Positions 1-12,500 of a DNA stretch of 64,000 nucleotides are shown one piece after another. Made by a program: the position numbers and the translations under genes. The DNA lies in the NCBI RefSeq assembly GCF_964199755.1, contig NC_133898.1, positions 104,894,847-104,958,846 on the forward strand. Direction: 5' to 3'. Below the pieces are notes generated by a model. It saw nothing but the letters and a program-made list of their open reading frames with translations. It had not been told where the DNA came from and ran no database searches. Numbering within the stretch: the first letter of the stretch is position 1; every line of letters starts with the position of its first letter. This DNA is from Larus michahellis (lineage: Eukaryota; Chordata; Aves; Charadriiformes; Laridae).

Positions 1-3000
1 AAAAGCAGACAGATGCAGCTGTACCTGCTGCTGAAATAGCAGTATGTTGCAGTGGACATCTTATCAGAAGCGTTATTAAGAGACTTTAAAGGACAATATC
101 TTAAAGGCAGAGAAACCCACTCATCACGTATTAAAAGCACTGATTTGAAGACATGTCAGATTTGGAGGTCAGTCAGAGCAGCTGTATTATATACACCATG
201 TCAAGACCTTGTCTACAACTGGCTGAATGTTAAAACAGCAAATTCATCCTGATGCAGATACAATTATTTATACAGTACTTCTGGGAAGTAATGGCTTAAG
301 TGTCCTGTACTAGGATGAAAGCCGCCACACTGAGGATGTTGCCAATGTAAAGCTGTGACTAGACTTTCTCCTTTTTCTGTTTAGCTAGAATAGTTGATGC
401 TTTAAAAGACAGAGCAGTTATCATGGTCCATCATCTGGAGGTTACTGCTCCCACTGCTTACCCAGCAGAAGACGTCATTTTTTATGCTCTTACATGTACG
501 TTAGGCTAAAATGACTGAGCTCACTCCAGTTTCCAGTGGAGGTAGTTCGAATTAACTCAGAGGAGGCTGCCTGAGAATACTAGGATGTGCTTAGCCAAAG
601 ATTTGTATTTCATGTTACCTTTATATTGCTGTGTTAACCCATACACCTCCATGTATTCACAAACACTTTCAACAAAGAATAATAAGCAAAGTATACCCAG
701 TGTTATTAGGCTTGCACTGCAAATGCAGAATTACAGTGGCATCACGTGTATTTGTACAAGCTTATTAAGAAATTAATATGTATATATATCCAGTGCCTTT
801 ACCAGACACACCGTTTAATGCTGGCAGTATATTGTATATTGTTTTTTTTTTTCTCCCAGTGAGATCCCTGTGAAGGACCGGAGCAGGCTACTGATAGTAG
901 TATAGGTGACCTAATAATATAGTATCTTTTTTATAAGAAAGCTGGAGAGAGACTTTTTACCAGGGCATGTAGGATGAGGGATAATGGCTTCAAACTGGAA
1001 GAGGGTAGATTTAGACTAGATATCAGGAGGAAATTCTTTACTGTGAGGGTGGTGAGGCACTGGAACAGGTTGCCCAGAGAAGCTGTGGATGCCCCATCCC
1101 TGGAAGTGTTCAAGGCCAGGCTGGATGGGGCTTTGAGCAGCCTGGTCTAGTGGGAGGTGTCCCTGCCCATGGCAGGGGGGTTGGAACTAGATGATCTTTA
1201 AGGTCCCTTCCAGCCCAAACCATTCTATGATTCTATGATTCTGTATGCTACTAAAGCTGTTTCTGAGCCTGTTGATCTTTCTTGGGAGTTTAACAGCTTT
1301 GCTGTACCTCAACACATTATTTGCCTATAGCTTTTATCCCTGTGTAAAAGTTACTGAAAATAAGTACATCAAGAAGAATGCTCTAGCAGTTATGACATAA
1401 CCTGACAGCTGGGGGAAACTCCATGAAGGACACTTTCTTCTACCTTTTCATTCCTGAAACTGTGATTTTTGATGGAAATCTCAAAATCAGCCTGAAACAG
1501 CAGGCACAGTAGTGTGATTCATGCATGTATCATACCAGCACTTCTACATGTTAGTCTCCCTTGTCTCTTCCCCAGACCTTCACCGTACCCTGAGTCTTTC
1601 CATTAAGAGGCCTTAGGTGTGTTTCTACAGGGACAGCAAGCCCGACAGCTGACACTGTGAAGCTTGAAGCAATGACTTCCAGAGTAAATATATGAATCTT
1701 AGCAGCTAATGCAAAAAGAGACAGAATTTCCAGTTGAAAGCTATCATAAACGCATATCCTCTGTGTATTGGACACAGATGTGTTGTATAACACATTTTCT
1801 GACCGGTGGGTTATACAAACAAAGTGTGTGACAAGTGACTGAAATGTGAAACATGTACTTTAGTGATTCACTCCATAATTCACAGATTAGTGTACTTTAA
1901 AGTACAATATCCCTTCTTAGAAAGTCTCATTGTGTGAGCAATATTAAACAGTACGGTCTTGCCTGTCACAGTTATGCACCTTGGCTCATTTGAGGTCTTT
2001 ATTACAGCCCTTGAGCAGCTACTTAGCTCAAGATAGTGTTCCCTGTCTGAGAATAGGACCTGGGACAAAGCTTCATTGGATTATTCTTTATTATTGCCCT
2101 CCAGAAATGTTGGAACTTCAAAGACCCTGTAAGGCCAATGATGGTTAAACCATGCCTGTTACTCACGTTTGCAAGTCAGTAAGATCAGCTTAGAGGCCTG
2201 ATGGCACAGAGACTTCTGTTGCCCTCCTGAGGGAATGACCTGTCTCCGCAGGTTAAGCTTTGAGCCTGAGCTTCTCCTTCACTGCCATGCATACAGCTAG
2301 CTGGCAAGGTAGGCAAAAAATGATGTCCTGCATGTAGCAGTTGTCAGGTCCCCTTTCCGAATATACCCAGCAGTGGGGTTTTTTAGTTCTGAAATAAACT
2401 TCCCTAATGTTTTGTTGTATTTGCTTGTTTTTTCAAGTCTTAGTTTAAATGAGAAAGCTTAACACTGTGCATCAAGTAGTCACTTAAAAAAATATTCAAA
2501 GATCGTAACCTGTATCTATGGAGAACTTCCATGCTATCCAAGCTATTAGTTATTCCAAGCATCTTAAAAACTAGGCTTTTGAACACTGCTCCAGGACTGT
2601 GCTAGGGTGTGAAATTTGCTATTTTGGGGGTTGTGTTTTCTTATAGACTGGAGAATACAATAGACAATGGGTCAGACTCACCAGGATAACGTTCTTTAAT
2701 CTTTTATTTCCAGTTGATTTAAACTCATGAACTCTTTAACAGATCTGTCAAAATTTAATTTTTCCTTACATTGTGGTGTTCAGTTTGCGTGAAAATACCT
2801 TGTAGTCTTCCTCTAAAACAAGAACAAAAAATTATTTACGCGGTGGTTTCATGATGTCTAATAAAGAAGAAAGAAAAGGAAATGAAAGGAGAGAAAATGC
2901 TAGGAGGGAAGTTCCTTGTGGAAGAATAGCCATTAATATAAAACACATTTTAGAGAGTAGATGTCCCAAAATCTTTTGGCTGACGTGGAAATCAGATGCT

Positions 3001-3440
3001 AATAGTAAGACTTCCCAATTGCAAAGACTTAGACATATGCTTAAAATCACACATTTGAATAAATGCATTGATTGTGTTTGGTTGCATGTAAGCCTTTGCA
3101 GGAATAGATGCAGGGTACTTAAAAACAACATGTAGAGGGATAAAGAGAGAAAAGACATAAAACTCTGTTTGACTCTAAAACAGCAATCATCTTATATGCC
3201 AAAATCACGTGTAATGGACTGTTAGTTCTCTGTTCCACATCCTGTGTTTGAAGAGTCTTACCTTATAAAGATGTCAGGACTGACACCGTTATAAGGAATT
3301 TCATCCAAGAACCACATCCACTTGTGGAGAAATGTGTATTTTATCCATGGTCACTAATATGTACAGCCTGCTATGTATGAATAATTAATTATAAACGATA
3401 CTCTGTGCTGATGTTGGATTTTTGTGTTGCTATCTTCCAG
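1..3440 (+). other. HMGCLL1 intron (partial)
   Basis: AT-rich intronic DNA. Apart from the CR1 fragment near 938-1243 I see no exon. I looked for the exon that would precede MGVAVVDSS (the region containing CHDTYGQALANILTALQ in relatives) and did not find it. Confidence 0.8.
938..1243 (+). repeat. CR1 LINE 3' fragment
   Basis: A 5'-truncated CR1 in plus orientation. It contains the typical aactggaagagggtagattt and cactggaacaggttgcccag segments and ends in attctatgattctatgattctg, the tandem octamer 3' end of CR1. It lies in an HMGCLL1 intron, in the sense orientation. Confidence 0.95.
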
Positions 3441-3566
3441 ATGGGAGTTGCTGTAGTAGATTCATCGGTTGCAGGACTGGGTGGTTGTCCCTATGCAAAA
3501 GGTGCTACTGGAAATGTAGCCACAGAGGACGTCATATACATGCTTAATGGTCTGGGAATCAATACA
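3441..3566 (+). CDS. HMGCLL1: HMGCLL1 penultimate coding exon
   Basis: This 126-nt exon (42 codons, phase 0-0) follows the acceptor tatcttccag and ends at the donor gtaaga. It encodes [20 protein letters not shown] onward to GLGINT. The cysteine in GGCPYA is the catalytic lid residue of HMG-CoA lyases, and the glycine-rich loop around it closes over the substrate. Confidence 0.95.
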
Positions 3567-6500
3567 GTAAGATGTTTTTACTTTCTACTTACGGCTTCAA
3601 GGAAAATGAAAATTTTACTAGAAAACATACGATGCATACCTGAAAATTACTTATGCTGTACAATAAAATATTGGGAACAAATAGTAGTTTTTCAAACTTA
3701 ATACTTCAACATGCCTTGACAGATGACATGAATGATGTTGTCTTCACTAACAATTTAGAGTAGAACTGGTTTTCATATTTAACAGAAATTTGAATTACCC
3801 CTCTCCCTACCTGGAGCTATGAGGAGCTCAGTAGCAACTGCGTTGAGTCATTGCTCTGCCTCAGTAACCACAAAACCCCCACTACTGTAGACATTGCTCC
3901 AGAATGCTGACCAGCTCTTCGGTGGAAAGACTGAGCAGACCTCAGCTGTTCTCACAGAGTTTTGGATTTGGTTCATAGTGCTTATTAATTTATTGTCAAT
4001 TTTTCTGGCTTCAAAGCAGAAAAAAAATGTGGTGTTTGGAGCCCGAGAAACAGGACAATGCTATTTTGTCAGGTATCCACTTAATATATTTCAAAATTGT
4101 ACAGAATCTGTTACTGGTTAGCAGACTTCACAGTCATTTTTGTTTCCAGCCCTGTTCTTGGAAGAGAGGGCAAAACAGCTTATCTGCACTGAGCTGCGCT
4201 TTAATGAACCTCAGCAGTGAGCATCGACACTTCAAGAGCACGCATTTAGTATCCCTGGTTTGGTTGGCATGTTAATAATTCTGTATTCCTGGGAACCAAG
4301 TAATGCTGCCTTCTCCAAAGAATGTGCTCTTTGGTCTTCCTGTTGGTCATCGTTGTTCTGGAAATGTGGCATAATGAGTGTGTACTAACTCAAGCAGTAA
4401 CAGTGACTTTACCTTTAACTTAGTCACAGACTTTGAGAGTCAAGCTCAAAGGAGAACATATAAAGAGCTGCCAAAACTGCACTGTGTGTGCTTTGTATTT
4501 AACCTACTGTAGAAAGAAATTGGAAAGCCTGGTGTCTGAAATAGAAAGATCTGAGTTACTGGGGAGCTTATCACTTGTCTGTAGGTTGCAGTTCAGCATG
4601 GCATACATGCCGACTTGAGTTGCCTGACATAAAAGAATCATAGAACTTGTTTCTGAATTGTGCATCCCCTGAGCACTGTCAAAACGTATTCAGTACCTTA
4701 CAGAGTTCACTGTAATATTTATCTGCTTTCTTGTGCTTCTTAGGGAGTTTTGGGTAGATGTCAGATACCTGTTTAGAAAAAGTTTAAGCACAAGTGTCCA
4801 TTGTACACGTGGACTCTGTTATGAACTGTTCATGTGTGCTTTGGGGTAGCTTTTTTCATGAAGAAGGTGTTATTCTTTTGAAACAACACAGTTCTTTGGA
4901 ATAAGGAGGAGAAATCATGCATTTCACTTTTCATTGCTGTGCACCTTAGACTTAGGCTTTCAGTATAGCCTTTCCTTGGACAAAATATGCATTAACTTTT
5001 CCAACTGACTCAAAGCAAAAGGAATCAATTAAATAAAAATAGCCTGATTAAATGAAATATACTTAGTTCCAAGCTTCTTGATAAGATTTATTAATCAGTT
5101 AATGATCCGGTGTCCAAGCAGCATGCCCTAAAGGTTGATACCGAATCCCATGGAGATAAGGATCTCACCATCAAACATTCAGTTCTCGCTTTTTAAAAAA
5201 AATTTAGATTATGCAATAGCAAAACACAAGGTTTTGCTCCTTGACGCTTTTCTGGCCCATGAAGAAGAGAGTGGTTTACTGGATGAGAGACACAGACCCT
5301 CAAAATTACTACCTTAATATATGAGCTTTGGTCTTTGCAGTGCTGGTTAGTTTTAGTACCAAAGCCAATTCTGTAAAATCATTGTTGCAAAAATCTATTA
5401 ATATATCCCTTTTTGTGTAATGGCACAAAATGAAGTTATAATTACTAATGCTGTCCATTTGCAAGGAGTGCTTTCTCATGTTCCTCTCAGCTATGCACTA
5501 AAGCTTTCATTCTGTTGACTGAAGTCACTTAAAGTGTCAACCAAAGGATGGAGAGTATTTAAGCGTACATTATTGAGTTCAGATTGACTAGATACATCAG
5601 AATAATAATTGATGCTTGTTCTATGCTGTTCTTCAGAACACGTAACCAAGAAGTGATGCGTGAAATGAATCTCTAGGAGGCTAAATGTGAAATAATTTTC
5701 TAGCAGAGCCCGTCTACAAAGAGATTTATTGGTTGTACCATGGTAATGGATAGATAATTATGTCATAGATCATTAATGCTTATGAAACTTTGTAGGGAGA
5801 CATGTACTTTCTATAAAAACAGTTTCTATATGGTTCCTGTGTAATTACAGTAATAGTACTTGTGCTTATGATGCCTTCAAAGTGCTTGGCAAACAATAAG
5901 CCTTTCTTAGAAGCAACTAAGTACTGTTAGCCTCACATTACTGACACTGAAACCGAAGTTCAGAGAGATAATAGACTTGGTATTTATGAATGCCGAATGA
6001 GAACTGATTAATTGAAGTCAATGCGAGTTAAAGGACTTTGCCTTCTGGCAGAAGCTTTTCTGACTTAGGGCACTTATCCAAGTTCCCATTTACTATTGGA
6101 AGTACTTGTCTTTGTGTTTCATGGTTTCATTCCTTTGTGTCAAGGCATAATTCTGGATATATGGAGTGGTTACCAAATACTCTTAAGTGTATTTCTGAGT
6201 GTCTATCTGAAGACATACTATTTTGACTCAACAACCATAAAAACACCTGTCATGACTCTTTTCCCATCCCCATCTGCAAGTCATGCTTGCGAATGCTGCG
6301 TTTTGTGCCCCCACGGTAATCCTCTTTGGCTCACGACACTTACATAAGAAAGACAATGGAAGAGGCGGAGATGCTTGTATTCCATTTAATGAATGTGAAC
6401 TGTGAACCTAAATTTCTTATCAACACATATCACATTATGCAGTATTACGATGCTGAAAATGTGAATTTTGTACAGTTTGGGGGTTTTATTTTGCCATCTT

Positions 6501-8008
6501 CCGTAATCTAACTGCCAAGTAAGTCTATGGTGGTATGATTCTCATTCCTTCCTAGTAAAAAAGCACAGATTCTGTAAGATTTTTTTTAGATTTTGTTACG
6601 TGCAATAGCACTCTACAAACTAAGCCTAAGTAGTGACCAATAAAGGATAAACAGAATGAGCTGAAATCACCCTTGTTATAAATGTATTAAAATGAGACAG
6701 TTATAAAAGGGTGTCTTTGAACAATATGTTTTAGATGGTGCTATATACTAGATCTGATTGGAAACCTTGAAGCATTTTTTTTTTCAAATTAAAAATGTTT
6801 TTTATTACATTTCTATGAAGTAATTTCTATTCTCATTAACATTTTTGTCCAATTCCAAGAATGAAAAAGGCAAAGTTTACTTTAGAACATGGAAATAAGC
6901 GCTAGATCCAATTAAAGGATTAAGCATCTAAATCAGGTCTTGGTCTGAACTTTAGCGCATAAATCCTTAAGTGTTATGAAAGTGTATTTCTGGTGCAATA
7001 CATCTTGTACTCTTCAATGCCGAGTGACACGCTTCTGTCAGTTTTATGTCACTGCTCAGTGTATTGGTAGTTCAAAGTCCTCTTTCAAATCCCTTCTACA
7101 GGAACCTTACTGGCTTCTAAATTCCAATCTTTGGAGCAAGTACTTACCAGTTATATGATCTAACTCTAAAGCTTTTACTATGCATGAATAATCCAGAAGA
7201 CTAATAATGCAGTATTTTTTCCCCTTTGATGAGTGATCTGATTCCATTTTAGCAATCAGGCAGCACTGATATTTATTTTATGTTGCTTAAAAAACAGTTG
7301 ATTGCTCAAGGTACATTTTTTTAGCACAGGCAGATCAAGCAGCTGCAATTTTTTGTTCAGTTGTGCTAGCAACATAAATTGTAATTTTGCATTGAAAGGA
7401 ACTTCTTCAAGAAGGAGATTATTCAGGATAATGCAGGATCCTGTTTCTCACGGAACTCAATTCCCAATACAAGCGTGTTTCCTCCATTTTCCTGCGCTCC
7501 AAATGGGATGCTTATATAAGTATGAAGTTTCTCAGCATTGGGTGATAAGTACAGCACATATGTAGATGTTATATTTTACTTCCAGCCTCTTCAAGTTGTT
7601 ATTCCAGTTCTTTATCCCAGATTCTTTTGAGTTTGGAAGATACTACTAGAGTATTCGGTCTGCTCCTGTTAGGATAAGAAATCACCCTCAAAGTGGTAGA
7701 ACCTTCCAAACAACTGGAAGCTGTGACTATTGCGTGTGTCGCTGTAACTCTACTGATCTCCATTACCGACCTATGACATGAATCAGGCCCTTTGTTTGCA
7801 AAAATCAGACCCTGAAGTAAAAAAAAATAATTCGAGTTTGAGCATTTTCAACATATGCATTTATTATTCTTAACATTTTTCACCTCTTTTTTAGGGAGTC
7901 AATCTTTATGCCGTGATGGAAGCTGGAAACTTCATCTGTGCAGCTTTGAACAAGAAAACAAACTCAAAGGTTGCACAAGCTTCCTTCAATAATGGAACTA
8001 TCAATTAA
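3441..8008 (+). CDS. HMGCLL1: HMGCLL1, last two coding exons (3-hydroxy-3-methylglutaryl-CoA lyase-like 1)
   Basis: This is the C-terminal part of an HMG-CoA lyase, which splits HMG-CoA into acetyl-CoA and acetoacetate in ketogenesis and leucine breakdown. The joined exons 3441-3566 and 7895-8008 give 79 residues and a TAA stop, and the junction is phase 0. The first exon holds the family signature [14 protein letters not shown] with the catalytic cysteine. The end, [11 protein letters not shown]..., fits the extramitochondrial paralogue HMGCLL1 rather than HMGCL, which ends in a CKL-type peroxisomal signal that is absent here. Synteny with GFRAL and HCRTR2 also supports HMGCLL1. The N-terminal and TIM-barrel exons were not found and must lie left of position 1. 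The paralogue call rests on recalled family sequences. Confidence 0.93.
3567..7894 (+). other. HMGCLL1 last intron
   Basis: A 4.3-kb AT-rich intron. I see no recognisable repeat family or additional exon. The short open frames in it show no family motifs and lack paired splice sites. Confidence 0.8.
7895..8008 (+). CDS. HMGCLL1: HMGCLL1 terminal coding exon
   Basis: This exon follows a pyrimidine-rich acceptor (cacctcttttttag) and encodes 37 residues then TAA. It starts [11 protein letters not shown] and ends [14 protein letters not shown]. The body matches the last helix of the lyase fold. The last few residues run past the usual SFN. There is no CKL-type peroxisomal signal. Confidence 0.93.
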   Translation, partial: GVNLYAVMEAGNFICAALNKKTNSKVAQASFNNGTIN

Positions 8009-9522
8009 ACCAATTTTTTTTTTGCAGCTTAATTACATTTGTCATCTACCTTAACCAAGGATATTTATATCAAGAAAACTAATATAAGATTACTGTTTCA
8101 GCAAAGAATCAAAATAGAACCCCTATATAATTTTTTTATTATGGGAAGAGTTACTGTACTGTACTGTCTTGTCAAGAATTGTCTGATTTGTAAGTAAGAA
8201 ATGAACGACTGTAGTACAGAACCCTGTGCTTGGTACTTCTGCAGATAAGAAAAATGTATAAACACTGGCACATGTTACCATGTTTTAAACTGAATTTGTT
8301 TCTTTTCATGAAAACTGAGTAGAAGCAGTGAATACATAGTTAATTTTTAATCAAGATGACTTTTAGGACAGTACAAATATTTGCAGTAGTTTATGAGATC
8401 CCACACTGTGTGTGGCCATTCTATTATGTGTTTTATTTATCTGAATCTTTACTTTTCATTTGTCAAGTCATTTGTGTTATGAACATGGAGCCAAATCTGA
8501 ATTCACCATAAGAATTTTTTAGCAATAGCACTTTTTTATTTTTGTTTTGTTTAACATCTGTTAAGTATACGGATGACTTTATCTTGTTCCAAGACTTTGT
8601 GGTGAATGGCAGTCTGCCATATCCTCCAAATCTATTGCAAATTTCCTTATTTGTTACATATGTTAAATTTGTTGTAGTTGCTTTTTTTCGTCAACTGTAT
8701 TAAAACCTAATTATATGAAGCAATTAAAAATTGGCAAGGATTTCAACCAGCATTTGGGGTAGTAGTAGTGTAGAAGGGATTTTTGTCCAAAGTCTCATAA
8801 AACAATTTGTTTTTTTATTCTATAATCTATGAATTCACATTCTCACTTATAAGTCATGAATTTTTGAGGATAATAATATTCTGATGGACTAGTTTATATG
8901 AAGGGAAACACAGTTTTTCTTTGTGCTCTACTGATAGTGATACTGTACTTTTCAGTGTCTTAATTCAGCAAGATGCCAGTGAACTGCATTGTCACTTTTA
9001 GATCAATAATGGACAAATTAAAAGAAGAGCCTTATCCTATCTATAAACTGCTCAAATGCGACATGAAAATATTGTCATTTTTTCAGTCTGAAACACAGTA
9101 CTGTTATTGTTTGTGTAGGATCCTTCTGTAATTCTCTGTGTACTTAACCTTGACTTTTTCTGAAAACGGCCTGTTACCATAAAAGTCCAAAACCTTGGAC
9201 TATGATCTTTTTCTGTATTCTCCATTTTCCTCCAAAATATGCAAGGTTGGAAAAGGGTAAGATGAAAGAAAGTGAAAGATAACACATAAAGAAGGAAAAG
9301 GCTGAATCATTTTTGTCTGGAACTCAGCTCTGCCAAGTTACAGCTGAGTCTCAGCTTGCCTTTGAAATTCCACAGCAAACGTTTTCTGAGATCTTTTAGC
9401 CAGTACTGTAGTTTAGAATTGGCACAGTTTAAGAAAGTCAAACTTTGCATGACAGGTAACTCAAAGCTAGAAACTTGATACAAAACCCCTATCCTCTTTA
9501 TGCTGTAATGATAGTCAAAACC

Positions 9523-9528
9523 AATAAA
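9523..9528 (+). promoter_or_regulatory. Candidate HMGCLL1 poly(A) signal
   Basis: This is the first exact AATAAA on the plus strand after the HMGCLL1 stop, about 1.5 kb downstream. Earlier ATTAAA variants, for example near 8728, are equally possible, so the mRNA end is unproven. Confidence 0.3.
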
Positions 9529-12500
9529 CCAATATAAACTACATTGTTTCACTCTTCTGGTGGTAAGAGTCAATGAATAAGCAGAGAAATGTGTTCAGGT
9601 GAGGCAGGAAATATCTTGCCTATCAGTCCAAAATACTAAATTGCACCCCTTCTTGCGGTATCTAGTGAGAGGACTTTCAAGTACTCTTAAAGACATGAAG
9701 ACCCTGATTTGCTTGGCCTGCTCTGGATGGATAGTTGGATCCCCACAGAAAATACTCTGTCTTCATTTTCCTATGTTTTAGCTGGGGCTTTCTTATTTAG
9801 CAGCCGCTACAGCTCATATATCAAAACACGAACTTTAGTAAATATGTGTCTTGAACCATTCACAGATCTAAAAATTCTGTAATGGATTAGGTCCAGTGAA
9901 GAAGTGAGGAATCTGCAGCGGTACTTAGGTTGTACTTAGTCTAATAATTAGTAGTTAAGCCTAAATGAGGTGCCGGTTGACATCCTGAAGACTTCCTAAT
10001 TCAGATGCCATTTACCCCTGAAGGCGACTAACCACACTATAATACTTTCCTGTTTAACAGTAAAATTTCTTCTTCAGTTTGCTTCTGTGCAGGCACAGAA
10101 TTAGCTCATTTTGAGCTGAAGTGTGGAGTTCTCATGTGGGGCCTGATGAGTGTTCTTCAATCCAAGATCCTGTGAGCGTGTTTAACCAACATAAGCAAGA
10201 CTGAGCTGCTCACAGAATGAAAGTGAAGTTATCCCTTGAAAAAAAAGTAGTTGTGATGCAGACCACCTTTTAAACACTAGCCTGGATGTTGGGCTAATCA
10301 CTTGGTCTGAGATTAGCTGGCTACTTAGCCTGAGTAGATTCAAATGCATATTTTTTGGAATCCTAATCAATGGATCTAACAGCCAGGCTATATACAGAAC
10401 TGAAAAAAACCACACCTTCTAGTAAATCTGGATGAAGTTGTGCCGCTGGGTAGGATGGAATTCAAACTTCCTGAGACCAGAAAGATCTCAGGAAAAAAAT
10501 GTCTCTGCAACGGATAAGGGTTTTTTTTCCTTGAAGATGGTGGTGAGGGCTTCAACTGTAGGCCAAGTTATGAACTGAACTGATACTGTCTACTTTTTTG
10601 CTTGGTGTACTAGCTACAACATCTTAGATAAAAGTGAGTGGTTTCACTCCTACCACAACTTTTGCATTAAGTAAAATACCTGTGTAGAACATAAGCTATA
10701 GAATAAAAGACTTAGCTCTGTTCAGTTTTTTGAGAGTTCTAGACATCTATGTTCCTAACTACTGTGAAGGATTGATAACATTTGCACTAGGAGACCCTTA
10801 CACTCTGGAGTTGTTTTCAGATATGCTTCTGTGCATAGTGCATCCGAGGCTTCTCCGCATCTGGGCTGTCGTTTGCAATTCTGAGGCTCCTAACAGTCCC
10901 TATGTACTGAAATAGGGTACCTATTAAATCACGGGAATGAACAACCTAAAATGCCTCAGTTCTTTATTGGGTCTGTTTTAGAAACTACTTGTGGAGAGCC
11001 TTAAATGCAGATCCGTTATTCTGTAATGATGTGAGCACTGGAAAAGATGAGCAGTCACATCTGGAGCCCGTGCTTTACCCGCACATTCAGCTTCAGCCGC
11101 ATCGTGAGTTATAGTAATCCAGGGTGGAGGTCACAGACAAATGGATTGTTTGTCAGGATCGTTACAAGGGAGGAAGAAACATAGAGCCAGATTAAAAAAA
11201 ACCCAACATCTATGTGCCAAAAGTGCCACCTGGGATGAATTTAGGCCTGTGGGTCCAGGTGAGCAATCCCCACAAAATCCTTTACTTGTAGTGTGTCTGA
11301 GAATCCTGAGACATCTCCTGTTCTCGCCACTAAAATTTGTTAGGCATGTCAAGCTCTGGTGCTCTGCTTTCCTGGGCTGGTATCATTTTGACTGTGTGGA
11401 GCGTTTTAATGCCTAATCTTTGGCTTTACAAAATTGGCATCCATTGCCCTTAAGATCAAGAGCTAATCCAGTGGCTGTGCCATGAGCGTGCATCACTCAT
11501 AGGCAGCCTTGAGTTCAGCACATAATAAAGCAGTTGAGACTACATCCCTTCAAAAACACGGCAAGAACTGTAAGTGGTGTGATGGCGCTACTGCTCTCCA
11601 GTGCTTCTGACCTTCGAAATCTGTATGCTTATGTTCAGAGTGACCCACCAGTGGTGGTGCCTGCTCTTTTAGTCCCTATCAGTGTGTCCCCCCCGAGTAC
11701 ATTGCTGTCACTTCATTCTAAGGCAACCCTCTGGGTGCGGAAGGCTTGCATCCAGGTGTTTGGCTTCCATGAGCAGGTGTTGCTATTAGTATGTCATTAT
11801 AAAAATTTTACATATATATTTGTTAAAAGGTGTCAAGAAAAAGCAAGAGAGTTCTGAATATCATGATCGCACTGTTGGAAGGTAGGGTAATGCTGTCTCC
11901 CTGTCTCTTTTGGTGATGGTCCTCTGTAAATGCTGAAAAGGGGATAGTGGAAACTCCAAAAGCATGAGGGAGAGAAGAAGTAGTTACTGACTGCCCTATC
12001 TAAGTCTTGTTGGAGACAAATTAGATGTACCAAGATACTTACTTCTGTGCTTTGGAGACTTTCTTCTGTAGCTCACTGTATCAAATTCACTGCAGAGATC
12101 TCTCAGAACAACATGGAGATTGTCTTACTTCTGCCATGGCTGTGGAGTACATAAACTGGAGTTCCCAGGGCAGTCTTTGGTCTGTGTTCTGGTCTGAACT
12201 TGGGTAGGTTCAACAGCTGATCAATGTCATGTTGCTGGAATTTTCTTTAATACTTTCATAGTAGTTTTTCTTTTTCCCATGTTGTTGGCAATATAAAGTC
12301 AAATTCCAGCTTCTTTGGCTGCTCAAGATACTATATTGTTCTAAAGGCATGGCTGGTGTGCTTTTTTGGAGAAGTTGTTCAGTTCCATTAGTTACGGGCA
12401 TAATTGTTCTTCAGTGCCTTTTACGAGACAGCAATGACATGGATCCCATACATGGATAGTGCTAATGTCTTCCAGCAGCAGCTTACTTGGTAGTTCAAAC

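Noticed and set aside
4634-4650. Short agaatcatagaacttg resembling a CR1 tail.
   Set aside because: Too short, and no CR1 body follows on either side.
11534-11857. A 107-codon plus-strand open frame in the HMGCLL1-GFRAL gap.
   Set aside because: No family motif, no splice sites or promoter context, and no similarity that I recognise.
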